Assembly: GCF_019968605.1 (NCBI RefSeq)
Contig: NZ_CP082966.1
Coordinates: forward strand, 2,903,501 to 2,967,500
Source of the DNA: Polaribacter litorisediminis
GTDB lineage: Bacteria > Bacteroidota > Bacteroidia > Flavobacteriales > Flavobacteriaceae
DNA length: 64,000 nt
Reading direction: 5' to 3'
The notes beneath the pieces are model-generated. The model ran no database searches. It worked only from the letters and a program-made list of their open reading frames with translations, and was not told where the DNA came from. Positions within the stretch are counted from its first letter, which is position 1, and every line of letters starts with the position of its first letter. A program made the translations under genes and the position numbers. Below, one piece after another: positions 1 to 7,793 of this stretch.

Positions 1-2
1 TG

Positions 3-1187
3 ATTTCTACATTTCCATCTGTATTATTATTTGCAGGTGCAATTTGGGCTTCTTATGCTTTTGCAGGTTTTTACGGAGTTGCTTTGGCAGCTTCTGCAAT
101 GATGGCTACAACAGCAATGCAACTAGCTATCGATGCTTTTGGACCTATTGCCGATAATGCAGGTGGTATTGCTGAAATGAGTGAACAAGAACCAATTGTA
201 AGAGAACGTACCGATATTTTAGATGCTGTTGGAAATACAACTGCTGCAACTGGAAAAGGTTTTGCCATTGCCTCTGCGGCATTAACTTCATTAGCTTTAT
301 TTGCTGCTTATGTAACTTTTACAGGAATTGACGGAATTAATATTTTTAAAGCACCAGTTTTAGCCATGTTATTTGTTGGTGGTATGGTACCTGTGGTATT
401 TTCTGCACTGGCAATGAACGCCGTTGGAAAAGCTGCTATGGAAATGGTACAAGAAGTAAGAAGACAGTTTAAAGAAATTCCTGGAATTATGGAAGGAACT
501 GGAAAGCCTGAATATGATAAATGTGTGGCAATTTCTACGGAAGCTTCTTTAAGAGAAATGATGTTACCAGGTTTATTAACTATTGGTTTTCCATTAATTA
601 TTGCTTTTGTTCCAATGATTTTTGGAATGGATAATTTAGCAATTGCAGAAATGTTAGGTGGTTATATGGCTGGTGTTACTGTTTCTGGTGTACTTTGGGC
701 AATCTTTCAAAACAACGCAGGTGGTGCTTGGGATAATGCAAAAAAGTCTTTCGAAGCTGGGGTTGAAATCAATGGAGAAATGACCTATAAAGGTTCTGAA
801 GCACATAAAGCTGCGGTAACTGGTGATACTGTTGGAGATCCGTTTAAAGATACTTCTGGTCCTTCCATGAATATTTTAATTAAACTTACCTGTTTAATTG
901 GCCTAGTCATTGCACCTATTTTAGGTGGTCATGTTGCTGATGCTCATGCTATCCATGATATTAAAAAGGAAGTTATTATAGAACAAAACAACCAAAACGC
1001 TATTGCAACATTAATTACGACAACAACAATTGATGGAAAAACAGTTACTGAAACTCAAAAAATTGAAGGAACGATAGCAGAAATAGAAAAGAAAGCAAAT
1101 TTAGCTGGAGAAATTGTTTCAATGGATGTGAAAAAAAATACAGAAACTACCGAAAAAGAAATTGAAATTATTATTGAGAAAAAATAA
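3..1187 (+). CDS. hppA: Membrane-bound pyrophosphatase, C-terminal part (K+-dependent type)
   Basis: This is the 3' part of an ion-pumping membrane pyrophosphatase; the reading frame is open from the left edge, so the ATG at 84 is internal. The enzyme couples hydrolysis of pyrophosphate to export of H+ and/or Na+. The C-terminal core is recognisable: the [18 protein letters not shown] motif, the segment [18 protein letters not shown], and the late lysine/aspartate-rich motif GGAWDNAKK. In [10 protein letters not shown] the two positions that are Lys and Thr in K+-independent enzymes are Ala and Gly, which predicts a K+-dependent enzyme (family knowledge). The pumped ion cannot be read because the N-terminal helices are outside the window. 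After the last membrane helix there is an extra hydrophilic tail of about 75 residues rich in Thr, Glu and Lys, longer than in textbook members. Confidence 0.93.
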   Translation: MSTFPSVLLFAGAIWASYAFAGFYGVALAASAMMATTAMQLAIDAFGPIADNAGGIAEMSEQEPIVRERTDILDAVGNTTAATGKGFAIASAALTSLALFAAYVTFTGIDGINIFKAPVLAMLFVGGMVPVVFSALAMNAVGKAAMEMVQEVRRQFKEIPGIMEGTGKPEYDKCVAISTEASLREMMLPGLLTIGFPLIIAFVPMIFGMDNLAIAEMLGGYMAGVTVSGVLWAIFQNNAGGAWDNAKKSFEAGVEINGEMTYKGSEAHKAAVTGDTVGDPFKDTSGPSMNILIKLTCLIGLVIAPILGGHVADAHAIHDIKKEVIIEQNNQNAIATLITTTTIDGKTVTETQKIEGTIAEIEKKANLAGEIVSMDVKKNTETTEKEIEIIIEKK

Positions 1188-1211
1188 TAATTTTCTTTTT
1201 CATAGCTTATT

Positions 1212-1239
1212 AAAAACCACACCTAGTGTGGTTTTTTTT
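1212..1239 (+). terminator. Rho-independent terminator of the pyrophosphatase gene
   Basis: An 11-bp perfect stem (AAAAACCACAC / GTGTGGTTTTT) with a 3-nt loop is followed by a run of eight T, 25 bp after the stop codon. Confidence 0.9.
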
Positions 1240-1759
1240 GTGAAATAGAAAAGAAAAAAGGGCGTTTTATTGCGGTTATTTCAATGTAGAATTGGCATAG
1301 GAAACGTAAAAAGTAAAAAAAAGAATAGTGCGTATTAAAAAGCTGATTAAAAATTATTGTTGTCCGATAAAAGTTAAAAAGACCGCTTTCGCTGTTAGAA
1401 TCAAGAACAAAGACTTGAATATAACTAACTGAAAAACAATAGTATTACGATTTTAAATTTTTCGATACATCATAAATTCTAAAGCGGTTTTAATAGCAAG
1501 GTGTACTACTTTAAAAACTCTTGAAAATCAAGACTATCAATACTTTAAAACACTTTAGCTAATTTTAATCGGTCAACACTAATTAAAAATTATTGCATCC
1601 TCCTTTTCCATGAACAGCATGTAGCGATGATGCTATAAAACATATTAAACTAGGATAGGTTTATCAGGATTCTTTTTATCTGCCATCATAGACTTCAATT
1701 AGGCTTAGCAAGAAACAAAAATTAAATTATCTTTATACTTTTTTAAAAATTGTGCCAGT
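1240..1759. other. Intergenic stretch without an intact gene; possible decayed coding fragment
   Basis: No ORF of useful length is present. An imperfect inverted repeat (around 1374-1389 and 1481-1493, core AAGCGGTTTT) encloses about 90 bp. On the minus strand, 1430-1545 reads as two short frame-shifted peptide pieces, the longer ending in ...ALEFMMYRKI before a stop. This looks like the worn 3' end of a gene, perhaps a transposase, but I cannot name it. The promoter of the regulator at 1760 must lie at the right end. Confidence 0.35.
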
Positions 1760-2785
1760 ATGGTAGAAATTGAAATAATTGCTGATAGCCCAAAAGAAAC
1801 CATAAATCAAATAAAAAATGTTTTAGGCGGCTCTATTCAAGAAAACTGGGGAGAATTTACCTTAAGGATTGAGAATGAAAATGCCACTGGAAACATCCGA
1901 TATATCCCTTTTGATTGGGGAGTAAATCTGTTAGATTTCGACATTACATTTCATAAAGAAATCATCTTTAAAATTAAAGCACATCGTAAATTTAACCCCA
2001 TAAGATTCATATATCCTTCCTTAGGATCTTTAAAACATCGATTTGGAGTTCACATCAAAGAAATACCGGTTAATCAGTTTCAAACTTTGATTTTTACCAA
2101 TAAAAATGGGGGTCACAACTATATTCACTATAGAAAAAATGAACCCTTAGAAATTAATGTAATTCAGATTGTTAGAAAAGAATTTCTTGCAAAAAGCACC
2201 ACAAATGTAGCCAGCTTAAATAACAAATTATATGAAGTTTTTGTAGATACAGATCATCAGCATAGATTTGCCCATTATGGTACTTTAAACTTAAAAATGG
2301 CCGACCTTATTAAAGGTTTAAAAGCCGTTAGAGGAAATGGAATGTTGCGTATTCTTAAAATTGAAGCTAGAGTGTACGAAATGTTATCTCTTCATATTCA
2401 ACAACATAACAGTTTCTTAAAAGATTTTTTACTACAAACATCACTTATGAAAAGTGAACTAAAAACTATTCGTAAATTTGGGAATAAAATATTAAAAAAA
2501 CCAGCAAAAGACTACACGTTAAATCAACTTTCTATAGATTCTGGCCTTACTCAAGCCAAATTACAAGACGGATTTAAATTTATATACAAAAGAACGGTTA
2601 CAGAATATATACGTCATATTCGTTTAGAATTTGCTAGAGATCAACTAAAAAATACAGACTTAAATATTTCTCAAGTAGTTTACAGTATCGGTTTTAGTAG
2701 CAGAAGCTATTTTTCAAAGATTTTTAAAGAAAAGTATGGGTATACTCCGAATCAGTTTAAGAAAAAAATAGCAGCAAAAACTTAA
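1760..2785 (+). CDS. AraC family transcriptional regulator
   Basis: The protein has 341 residues with a C-terminal AraC/XylS double helix-turn-helix (about residues 240-338): a first helix region around YTLNQLSIDSGLTQAKLQDGFK and the family signature ending in SRSYFSKIFKEKYGYTPNQFKK. The N-terminal 230 residues resemble no sensor domain I recognise; they are of mixed character without membrane segments, so the protein should be cytoplasmic. It stands alone between the pyrophosphatase terminator and a convergent small-protein operon, so its target is not given by context. The effector is unknown. Confidence 0.85.
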   Translation: MVEIEIIADSPKETINQIKNVLGGSIQENWGEFTLRIENENATGNIRYIPFDWGVNLLDFDITFHKEIIFKIKAHRKFNPIRFIYPSLGSLKHRFGVHIKEIPVNQFQTLIFTNKNGGHNYIHYRKNEPLEINVIQIVRKEFLAKSTTNVASLNNKLYEVFVDTDHQHRFAHYGTLNLKMADLIKGLKAVRGNGMLRILKIEARVYEMLSLHIQQHNSFLKDFLLQTSLMKSELKTIRKFGNKILKKPAKDYTLNQLSIDSGLTQAKLQDGFKFIYKRTVTEYIRHIRLEFARDQLKNTDLNISQVVYSIGFSSRSYFSKIFKEKYGYTPNQFKKKIAAKT

Positions 2786-2893
2786 AATAAAAATTCTGAA
2801 ATTCATATCTTGAATGTCAGAATTTATACTATTTAAAATTACAAGTAAGAATATAAATCAGAAGAAACTATCTTTTACATCTCTTACTAATTT

Positions 2894-3094
2894 TTATTTG
2901 AATATTTTTTTAATGAGTAGTAAAACACCATACCTACTTGCATATGTAAAAACACTGCTTAAAATATTGATAGGCCTTAAAGTATGTTCCACATCACTTT
3001 TTACTATTTTTAATTCTTCTATGGCAATTTGCTGTTCTAGTGATAACTTTTTTAAGTCTCTATCTATTTCATCAAAACTCTCGTATATTTTCAT
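2894..3094 (-). CDS. Small DUF6327-like protein
   Basis: This 66-residue protein has a charged N-terminal half (MKIYESFDEIDRDLKKLS...) predicted as amphipathic helix and a hydrophobic C-terminal half ending in GVLLLIKKIFK. It is the last gene of a three-gene minus-strand operon, 14 bp behind the holin-like gene. I recall this trio (YtxH, holin-like, small DUF6327-type protein) as a repeated gene order in flavobacteria. The function is unknown; a membrane-associated envelope-stress role is only inference from the neighbours. Confidence 0.7.
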   Translation of the reverse strand: MKIYESFDEIDRDLKKLSLEQQIAIEELKIVKSDVEHTLRPINILSSVFTYASRYGVLLLIKKIFK

Positions 3095-3108
3095 TATGTT
3101 TTTGTTCT

Positions 3109-3465
3109 TTAGGCGGATTCTTTAAAGAATGTTTTAGACATTTTTATAATAATCTTTTTATCAAAATATTTTCTAAAAAGATATAATAATAGCACAAAAA
3201 ACAGCATTAGTAAGCCTATTATTAAGTAGCCTAAAGCTATATTTTGTAAATATTCACCTAGCGCAATAGCGCCTGAAAGAGCTATAAAAATAAATCCTAA
3301 AAAAAAGACCCCTCCTAGAATAAATAGTTTGGTTAGCATACTAATCGATAAGGTAGTCATTTGAAATACCTTTAGCTTAGAATATGCATAAGACTTATTT
3401 ATAAGCTCTTTTCCTGCGCTTGAGCCTTTATCTGCAGAATTGTTTAAATCATCAATTATGCTCAT
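3109..3465 (-). CDS. Phage holin family / DUF1469-type membrane protein
   Basis: The protein has 118 residues, with a polar N-terminus (about 40 residues) and two strongly hydrophobic segments (about 45-68 and 77-98) followed by a basic tail, the layout of the Actinobacterial holin-X/DUF1469 family. The name does not imply a phage: there are no phage genes nearby. It starts 3 bp after the ytxH-like stop, so the two are translationally close and probably co-transcribed. The role is likely in the cell envelope, not experimentally defined for this group as far as I know. Confidence 0.8.
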   Translation of the reverse strand: MSIIDDLNNSADKGSSAGKELINKSYAYSKLKVFQMTTLSISMLTKLFILGGVFFLGFIFIALSGAIALGEYLQNIALGYLIIGLLMLFFVLLLYLFRKYFDKKIIIKMSKTFFKESA

Positions 3466-3468
3466 ATA

Positions 3469-3801
3469 CTAAGCAGTTTTTTGTAATTTCTTATTTTTCT
3501 CTTTTAATTCTCCTAATTTTTTCTCTAAGACAGTAATTACATCTTCTGCTTTATGACTCACATTAGATACTACATTTTCTAATTGCGTATCTAAACTTTC
3601 TTTACTATCAGATACCCTAGAGGTTACTTGCTCTGTAATTTGTGATGCTTTCTCTGCTATTTTGTCTTTTGCTGCTAATGCTTCATCAGATATTCTTTGT
3701 CTTGTAACAATTCCCTTTTCAGGAGCAAATAAAATACCTAAAGTTGCACCAATTACTGTTCCCGCTAATAATCCTACTACTGTGTTGCTACTTTTGCTCA
3801 T
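3469..3801 (-). CDS. YtxH domain-containing protein
   Basis: The protein has 110 residues. Residues 8-27 form a Gly/Ala-rich membrane segment (VGLLAGTVIGATLGILFAPEKG), the YtxH hallmark with its LFAP-x-KG end. The rest is a long, charged, probably coiled-coil helix ending in a Lys-rich tail. YtxH proteins are small membrane-anchored proteins linked to stress responses in several bacteria. It is the first gene of the YtxH/holin-like/DUF6327 operon and has a perfect palindrome 79 bp upstream. Confidence 0.85.
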   Translation of the reverse strand: MSKSSNTVVGLLAGTVIGATLGILFAPEKGIVTRQRISDEALAAKDKIAEKASQITEQVTSRVSDSKESLDTQLENVVSNVSHKAEDVITVLEKKLGELKEKNKKLQKTA

Positions 3802-3879
3802 CTTTTTATATTTTTAATGATTATACTTAATTTTTATATACATTTATAGTACAGAACAAAGCTAACTTAAAAAGTTTTG

Positions 3880-3907
3880 ACTTTAAATGATCTAGATCAT
3901 TTAAAGT
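3880..3907. promoter_or_regulatory. 28-bp perfect palindrome, FNR/CRP-like operator candidate
   Basis: ACTTTAAATGATCT and its exact reverse complement meet at 3893/3894, giving 28 bp of unbroken dyad symmetry without a loop. The core TGAT-CTAG-ATCA matches the spacing of Crp/Fnr-type sites (TGAT-N4-ATCA). It lies 79 bp upstream of the ytxH-like start and 75 bp downstream of pxpC. It lacks a T tract in the minus direction, so an operator is more likely than a terminator. Confidence 0.5.
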
Positions 3908-3981
3908 ACACTAAATAAAAATAGGTAAATATTCTATAAGAATTATTTCTCTAATCTAATATGAACTATTTTATTTATTGG

Positions 3982-4845
3982 CTAACTCTGCAAACTGCGT
4001 TGCGAAATGAAAAACAATAGTTGCTGGTTTGTAGTTTTTTGTGATAATTTATCTATCGACGCAGCAGTAAGTTGTAAAACTCTTGGATAACCGCCAGTAA
4101 CTTGGCAATCTTTCATTAAAATAATTAACTTTCCCGAAGGCGTTAATTGCACAGTGCCTGGCTGAACTGCTGATGTTAAAATGGACGGCAAACTATTATG
4201 AATAATTTCATTAAGTCGAAAACCCATTCTATTATTGTCTTTTGAAATTGTAAAAGGTTGTTCCGCTATTTTTTCCTGTTGATCTCTATTAAGCAACTCA
4301 AATTCTGGTCCTTTAAAACAGTTAATTTCTTGAGCATCGAAATGAGACTTTACAATTTTTAGAGAAGTATTTGAACTTTCTAAATCGTTACCATAAGCAA
4401 TGATTGGCAATATACAATTTTTTCTGATAATAACGTCATTAGTAATATGTTGATAAAAACTTCTACTATTTAAAATTACTTCTGATTGAAACCCAAATTT
4501 AACGGCCAAATAGGTTCTTACACCATACTTAATTTTTCCAAAGGATAAAACATCGTTTTTTTGAACTTTAATTCTAGAATTCAGAATGATTAATTTATCA
4601 TTTATTTTTGCCGAAAAATCTGCACCCGAAATACAAATAATAGTTGCTGTTAAAAATTGTAATTCACAACCTCCAAAAGTAATTTCTAAAACAGCATCTT
4701 CAAGATCATTATTTAAAATACTGTTGGCGATATTTGCTGAATACTGATCCATAGCACCAGAAACAGGAACACCTACCGAAGCAAAACCAACTCTGCCCCT
4801 ATCTTGAATTGATGTATAAAAACCAGCTTTTAAAACTTTAATCAT
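3982..4845 (-). CDS. pxpC: 5-oxoprolinase subunit C (biotin-dependent carboxyltransferase family)
   Basis: The protein has 287 residues and shows the PxpC/KipA/AHS2 family pattern: the N-terminal GFYTSIQDRGRVGFASVGVP with GAMD following, the middle ISGADFSAKIN, and NRMGFRL with a late PGTVQLTPSGKLIILMKDCQ segment. PxpABC together hydrolyse 5-oxoproline (pyroglutamate) to glutamate using ATP. The gene overlaps the end of pxpB by 8 bp, so translation is coupled. It is the last gene of the operon; no clear terminator follows before the palindrome at 3880. Confidence 0.93.
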   Translation of the reverse strand: MIKVLKAGFYTSIQDRGRVGFASVGVPVSGAMDQYSANIANSILNNDLEDAVLEITFGGCELQFLTATIICISGADFSAKINDKLIILNSRIKVQKNDVLSFGKIKYGVRTYLAVKFGFQSEVILNSRSFYQHITNDVIIRKNCILPIIAYGNDLESSNTSLKIVKSHFDAQEINCFKGPEFELLNRDQQEKIAEQPFTISKDNNRMGFRLNEIIHNSLPSILTSAVQPGTVQLTPSGKLIILMKDCQVTGGYPRVLQLTAASIDKLSQKTTNQQLLFFISQRSLQS

Positions 4846-5569
4846 GTTGTAAAGTTTTAAAAATTTGAAATGAATTCTCTATGATTTCCTTCTCAATTTG
4901 ATGATATTCTTCTATAGAAATAGAAATAAATTTTATCTGATCTCCAGGCTTTGCAAAACAAGGATTCGCTTTTTTAACATCAAAAAAAATAATCGGAGTT
5001 TTACCGATAATATTCCAACCACCCGCAGCATTAGATGGATAAATTCCAGTTTGTTGTCCGCCAATACCCACAGCGCCTTTTGAAACATGCAAACGTGGAT
5101 TTTCTTTTCGATCAAAAAATAACTTTTTATCCAATCCGCCTAAATAGAGGAACCCTGGCAAGAATCCGATAAAAAAAACAGTATATATTTTTTCTGAATG
5201 TAATTTGATAATTTCTTCAATTGCTAAATTGGATTTTATTGAAATTTCTTCTAAATCAATTCCGAATTTTAAATCATAACAAACGGGAATTTCCCATAAA
5301 AAACGCTCTTTTTGTTTGCTTTCAAACTCTAAATTGTAAATGAATTGTAACCTTTCCACTTCCTTTTTAAAATCAGGAATAGAATTTTTATATTGTAACG
5401 TAAGTGAATTATACGCAATGATAAAATCTGTAAACTGATGCTTATTTTCAAGACTTATTTTTTCTTTAAACAGCATGATATCGTTTAAAATTTTTTCATC
5501 AATACGTGTTTCCCATTCTATTAAAATGGCGTTATCTCCGAATGGCTTATAGGTTAAATTGTTAATCAA
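4838..5569 (-). CDS. pxpB: 5-oxoprolinase subunit B (allophanate hydrolase subunit 1 / KipI family)
   Basis: The protein has 243 residues. The typical AHS1/KipI motif FIGFLPGFLYLGGLD is at about residues 133-147, followed by PRLHVSKGAVGIGGQQTGIYP and GGWNIIGKTP, all conserved in PxpB. It forms the catalytic complex with PxpC and works with PxpA on 5-oxoproline. It overlaps pxpA by 8 bp and pxpC by 8 bp, a tight minus-strand operon. Confidence 0.93.
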   Translation of the reverse strand: MINNLTYKPFGDNAILIEWETRIDEKILNDIMLFKEKISLENKHQFTDFIIAYNSLTLQYKNSIPDFKKEVERLQFIYNLEFESKQKERFLWEIPVCYDLKFGIDLEEISIKSNLAIEEIIKLHSEKIYTVFFIGFLPGFLYLGGLDKKLFFDRKENPRLHVSKGAVGIGGQQTGIYPSNAAGGWNIIGKTPIIFFDVKKANPCFAKPGDQIKFISISIEEYHQIEKEIIENSFQIFKTLQHD

Positions 5570-6311
5570 TTTTAAATCCTTCTTTTTTTAAGTTCTCAGA
5601 TACATATGCTGCAATTTCAATGGCATTTTCCGTATCTCCATGAATACAAAAAGTATCTACCTTTATCTGTTTTTCTAACGAGGAAATTGCTTGTACTTTT
5701 CCGTTTTTAGCCATATTAAAAACATGCTTAAAAACATCTTGTTTATGTGTTATTAAAGCGTTCTTTTCATTTCTAGAAACCAACGTTAAATCGTCATTAT
5801 AATTTCTATCTGCAAAAGCTTCATATTTTATTTTTATAGAGTTTTGAAGCGCTACTTTTTCTATAAAAGAATTATAAGGAACGTACAAAAAAACATCCTT
5901 CATATATATTTTAATGCTATTTACAAACAAATTTGCTAAATTTTCATCTACAGTAATGGCATTATACAAAGCTCCATGTGGCTTTATATGATGTAACTTT
6001 TCATTAAAAAAAGAGACTCTTTTTAAAAATAAATTCAATTGATTTTGGATGCTCGTTTTTAAAGCAGCTTCTGACATAGGTATTAATTTTCTTCCAAAAT
6101 TTTCTGTATCCGGAAAAGACGGATGTGCTCCTATTTTTACTTGATACGCTCTCGCTAATTCTATGGCTTTATCAATCGATTTTACAGTTCCAAAATGACC
6201 TCCACAAGCAATGCTGCAGGAAGAAATATGCGGCATTAACAAATGTTCATTGTTCATCCCTTCGCCAACATCACAATTGATATCAATACTATTTATTATC
6301 TTTTTAATCAT
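5562..6311 (-). CDS. pxpA: 5-oxoprolinase subunit A (LamB/YcsF family)
   Basis: The protein has 249 residues. The N-terminal IDINCDVGEGMNNE and SCSIACGGHFG are the LamB/YcsF signature. KIGAHPSFPD and HIKPHGALYN follow, with the metal/substrate-site His and Asp residues in place. PxpA is needed with PxpBC for ATP-dependent 5-oxoproline cleavage. It lies 52 bp downstream of the NRAMP-like transporter gene and overlaps pxpB, so the four genes form one operon. Confidence 0.94.
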   Translation of the reverse strand: MIKKIINSIDINCDVGEGMNNEHLLMPHISSCSIACGGHFGTVKSIDKAIELARAYQVKIGAHPSFPDTENFGRKLIPMSEAALKTSIQNQLNLFLKRVSFFNEKLHHIKPHGALYNAITVDENLANLFVNSIKIYMKDVFLYVPYNSFIEKVALQNSIKIKYEAFADRNYNDDLTLVSRNEKNALITHKQDVFKHVFNMAKNGKVQAISSLEKQIKVDTFCIHGDTENAIEIAAYVSENLKKEGFKID

Positions 6312-6363
6312 TTTATAAAGCTTACAGCATTTTTATTCTTCTCAAAAACCCTCAATCTGGGGA

Positions 6364-7593
6364 TTAAAAATTAAAAACTTTTAAAATACCTTTTGCTCCC
6401 AAAAATATGGTAATTATTAAAATTACGAAACCTATAATATTTTGTGTTTTGGTATTCACAAAATTCCCTAACACATTTTTTTTATTCATAATCCATAATA
6501 AAATCCCTGCAATTATGGGTAATAACATTCCGTTTGCAACTTGAGCAAACTTTATAATTTCGATAGGTTTTATGCCTATGGATGAAAAGAAAACCCCTAA
6601 AAAAAGTACTAGCATCCAAACCATTCTAAACGACTTAGATTGCATGGTTCCTTGCCAACCCAAACAACCTTTTGCCACATAAGCCGCCGCTAAAGGCGCT
6701 GTTATTGCAGAGGTTATGCCAGCAGCGAATAAACCTAAAGCTAAAAAATAAGTCGCAAACTCGCCATACAAAGGTGCCAATCCTTTTGCTAAATCTGCGG
6801 CATTTGTAATATCTTTAAACGGAATTGCCGCTGCCGAAATTATGATTGCCATAGAAACTAATCCGCCTAAAATAATCGAAATAATAGTATCTTTTTTTGC
6901 AAATTTTAAATCTTCTTTCGTCTTCCAGCGTTCTTTTACTAAAGACGCATGTAGAAACAAATTATAAGGTACAACGGTTGTGCCAATTAAACCAATAATG
7001 GTAAGCAAACTTTTTTCTGGAAACTTCGGAACAAACATTCCTTTTAAAATAGCAAAAATATCTGGTTTTGTAACAATTGCAGTCAATACAAAAGAAAAAC
7101 TCATTAATAAAACTAAAGAAATTAATGCTTTTTCTAAAAATTTATAATTGCCAATGTATAATAAAATAAAAGCGATGAAGCCTATTACAATACTCATAAA
7201 GTTTATGGAATAAGAACCAACATCAACCTTAAACTGACCAAAAATAGTTTCTAAACCTAAAATTCCGCCACTAATATTTCCGGCTTCATAAGATGCGTTG
7301 CCCACAACAATTGCCAACAAAATTAACATAATGACAAACTGTTTTAAAAACGGAATTTTAATTTCTTCTCTAATGACCTCCGACAATCCTTTTTGAGAAA
7401 TAATACCCAATCTGGCAGCCATTTCTTGCAAAACGATGGTTGCGATTATAGAAAGTAACATTGCCCATAACAAATTGAAACCAAAATTTACCCCAGCAAG
7501 GGTGCAAAGTGTTACTGTTCCTGGACCAATAAATGCGGCGGCAATTAAAGTTCCGGGGCCAATATTCTGAAACCATTTTTTTATCATCAACAA
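6364..7593 (-). CDS. NRAMP-like transporter of the YcsG type, without canonical metal ligands
   Basis: This 409-residue polytopic membrane protein has about eleven hydrophobic segments and the NRAMP fold pattern, but the metal-binding positions are changed. The TM1 motif DPGN reads GPGT (residues 23-26), and the TM6 MPH motif reads VPYN in GTTVVPYNLFLHASLVKERW. In metal-transporting NRAMPs these Asp, Asn and Met residues bind Mn2+/Fe2+. The gene leads the pxpABC operon; in Bacillus subtilis the NRAMP-family gene ycsG sits likewise beside ycsF (pxpA) and kipI/kipA (pxpBC). I infer an uptake role for 5-oxoproline or a related amino-acid-like substrate and not for metal. Start 7593 (MLMIKKWF) or 7587 (MIKKWF) are both possible. 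Confidence 0.85.
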   Translation of the reverse strand: MLMIKKWFQNIGPGTLIAAAFIGPGTVTLCTLAGVNFGFNLLWAMLLSIIATIVLQEMAARLGIISQKGLSEVIREEIKIPFLKQFVIMLILLAIVVGNASYEAGNISGGILGLETIFGQFKVDVGSYSINFMSIVIGFIAFILLYIGNYKFLEKALISLVLLMSFSFVLTAIVTKPDIFAILKGMFVPKFPEKSLLTIIGLIGTTVVPYNLFLHASLVKERWKTKEDLKFAKKDTIISIILGGLVSMAIIISAAAIPFKDITNAADLAKGLAPLYGEFATYFLALGLFAAGITSAITAPLAAAYVAKGCLGWQGTMQSKSFRMVWMLVLFLGVFFSSIGIKPIEIIKFAQVANGMLLPIIAGILLWIMNKKNVLGNFVNTKTQNIIGFVILIITIFLGAKGILKVFNF

Positions 7594-7633
7594 AAAAGTT
7601 TAATTGCTGGAATAAAGATACTTTTAAAAAACA

Positions 7634-7659
7634 AAAACACCTCAAAATTGAGGTGTTTT
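7634..7659 (-). terminator. Terminator hairpin downstream of pckA
   Basis: A 12-bp perfect stem (AAAACACCTCAA / TTGAGGTGTTTT) has a 2-nt loop. In the minus direction it is followed by a T-rich run, so it should end pckA transcripts about 135 bp past the stop. It also separates pckA from the NRAMP-pxp operon. Confidence 0.75.
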
Positions 7660-7708
7660 GTAAAAATATAGTAACTTAATACAAATTCTCGGGAAATAAA
7701 ATCCAAAG

Positions 7709-7731
7709 ATCCCGCTGAAAAAAAGCGGGAT
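7709..7731. repeat. Short GC-rich hairpin (ATCCCGCT/AGCGGGAT)
   Basis: An 8-bp perfect stem with a 7-nt loop lies between pckA and the terminator at 7634. It resembles the small REP-type hairpins common between flavobacterial genes (compare 60818-60837). Confidence 0.5.
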
Positions 7732-7793
7732 TAGTTCAATTAAAAATTTTTAATGTGTTGTTTCACCACTTATAAAAAATGAGTTTCACTAAT

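Noticed and set aside
2814..3125. 103-codon plus-strand frame
   Set aside because: It lies opposite the DUF6327/holin-like operon, has no family resemblance and a composition expected of an antisense reading.
3109..3465. Holin-like gene as a sign of a prophage
   Set aside because: No lysin, portal, capsid or integrase genes nearby; DUF1469-type proteins are chromosomal envelope proteins.
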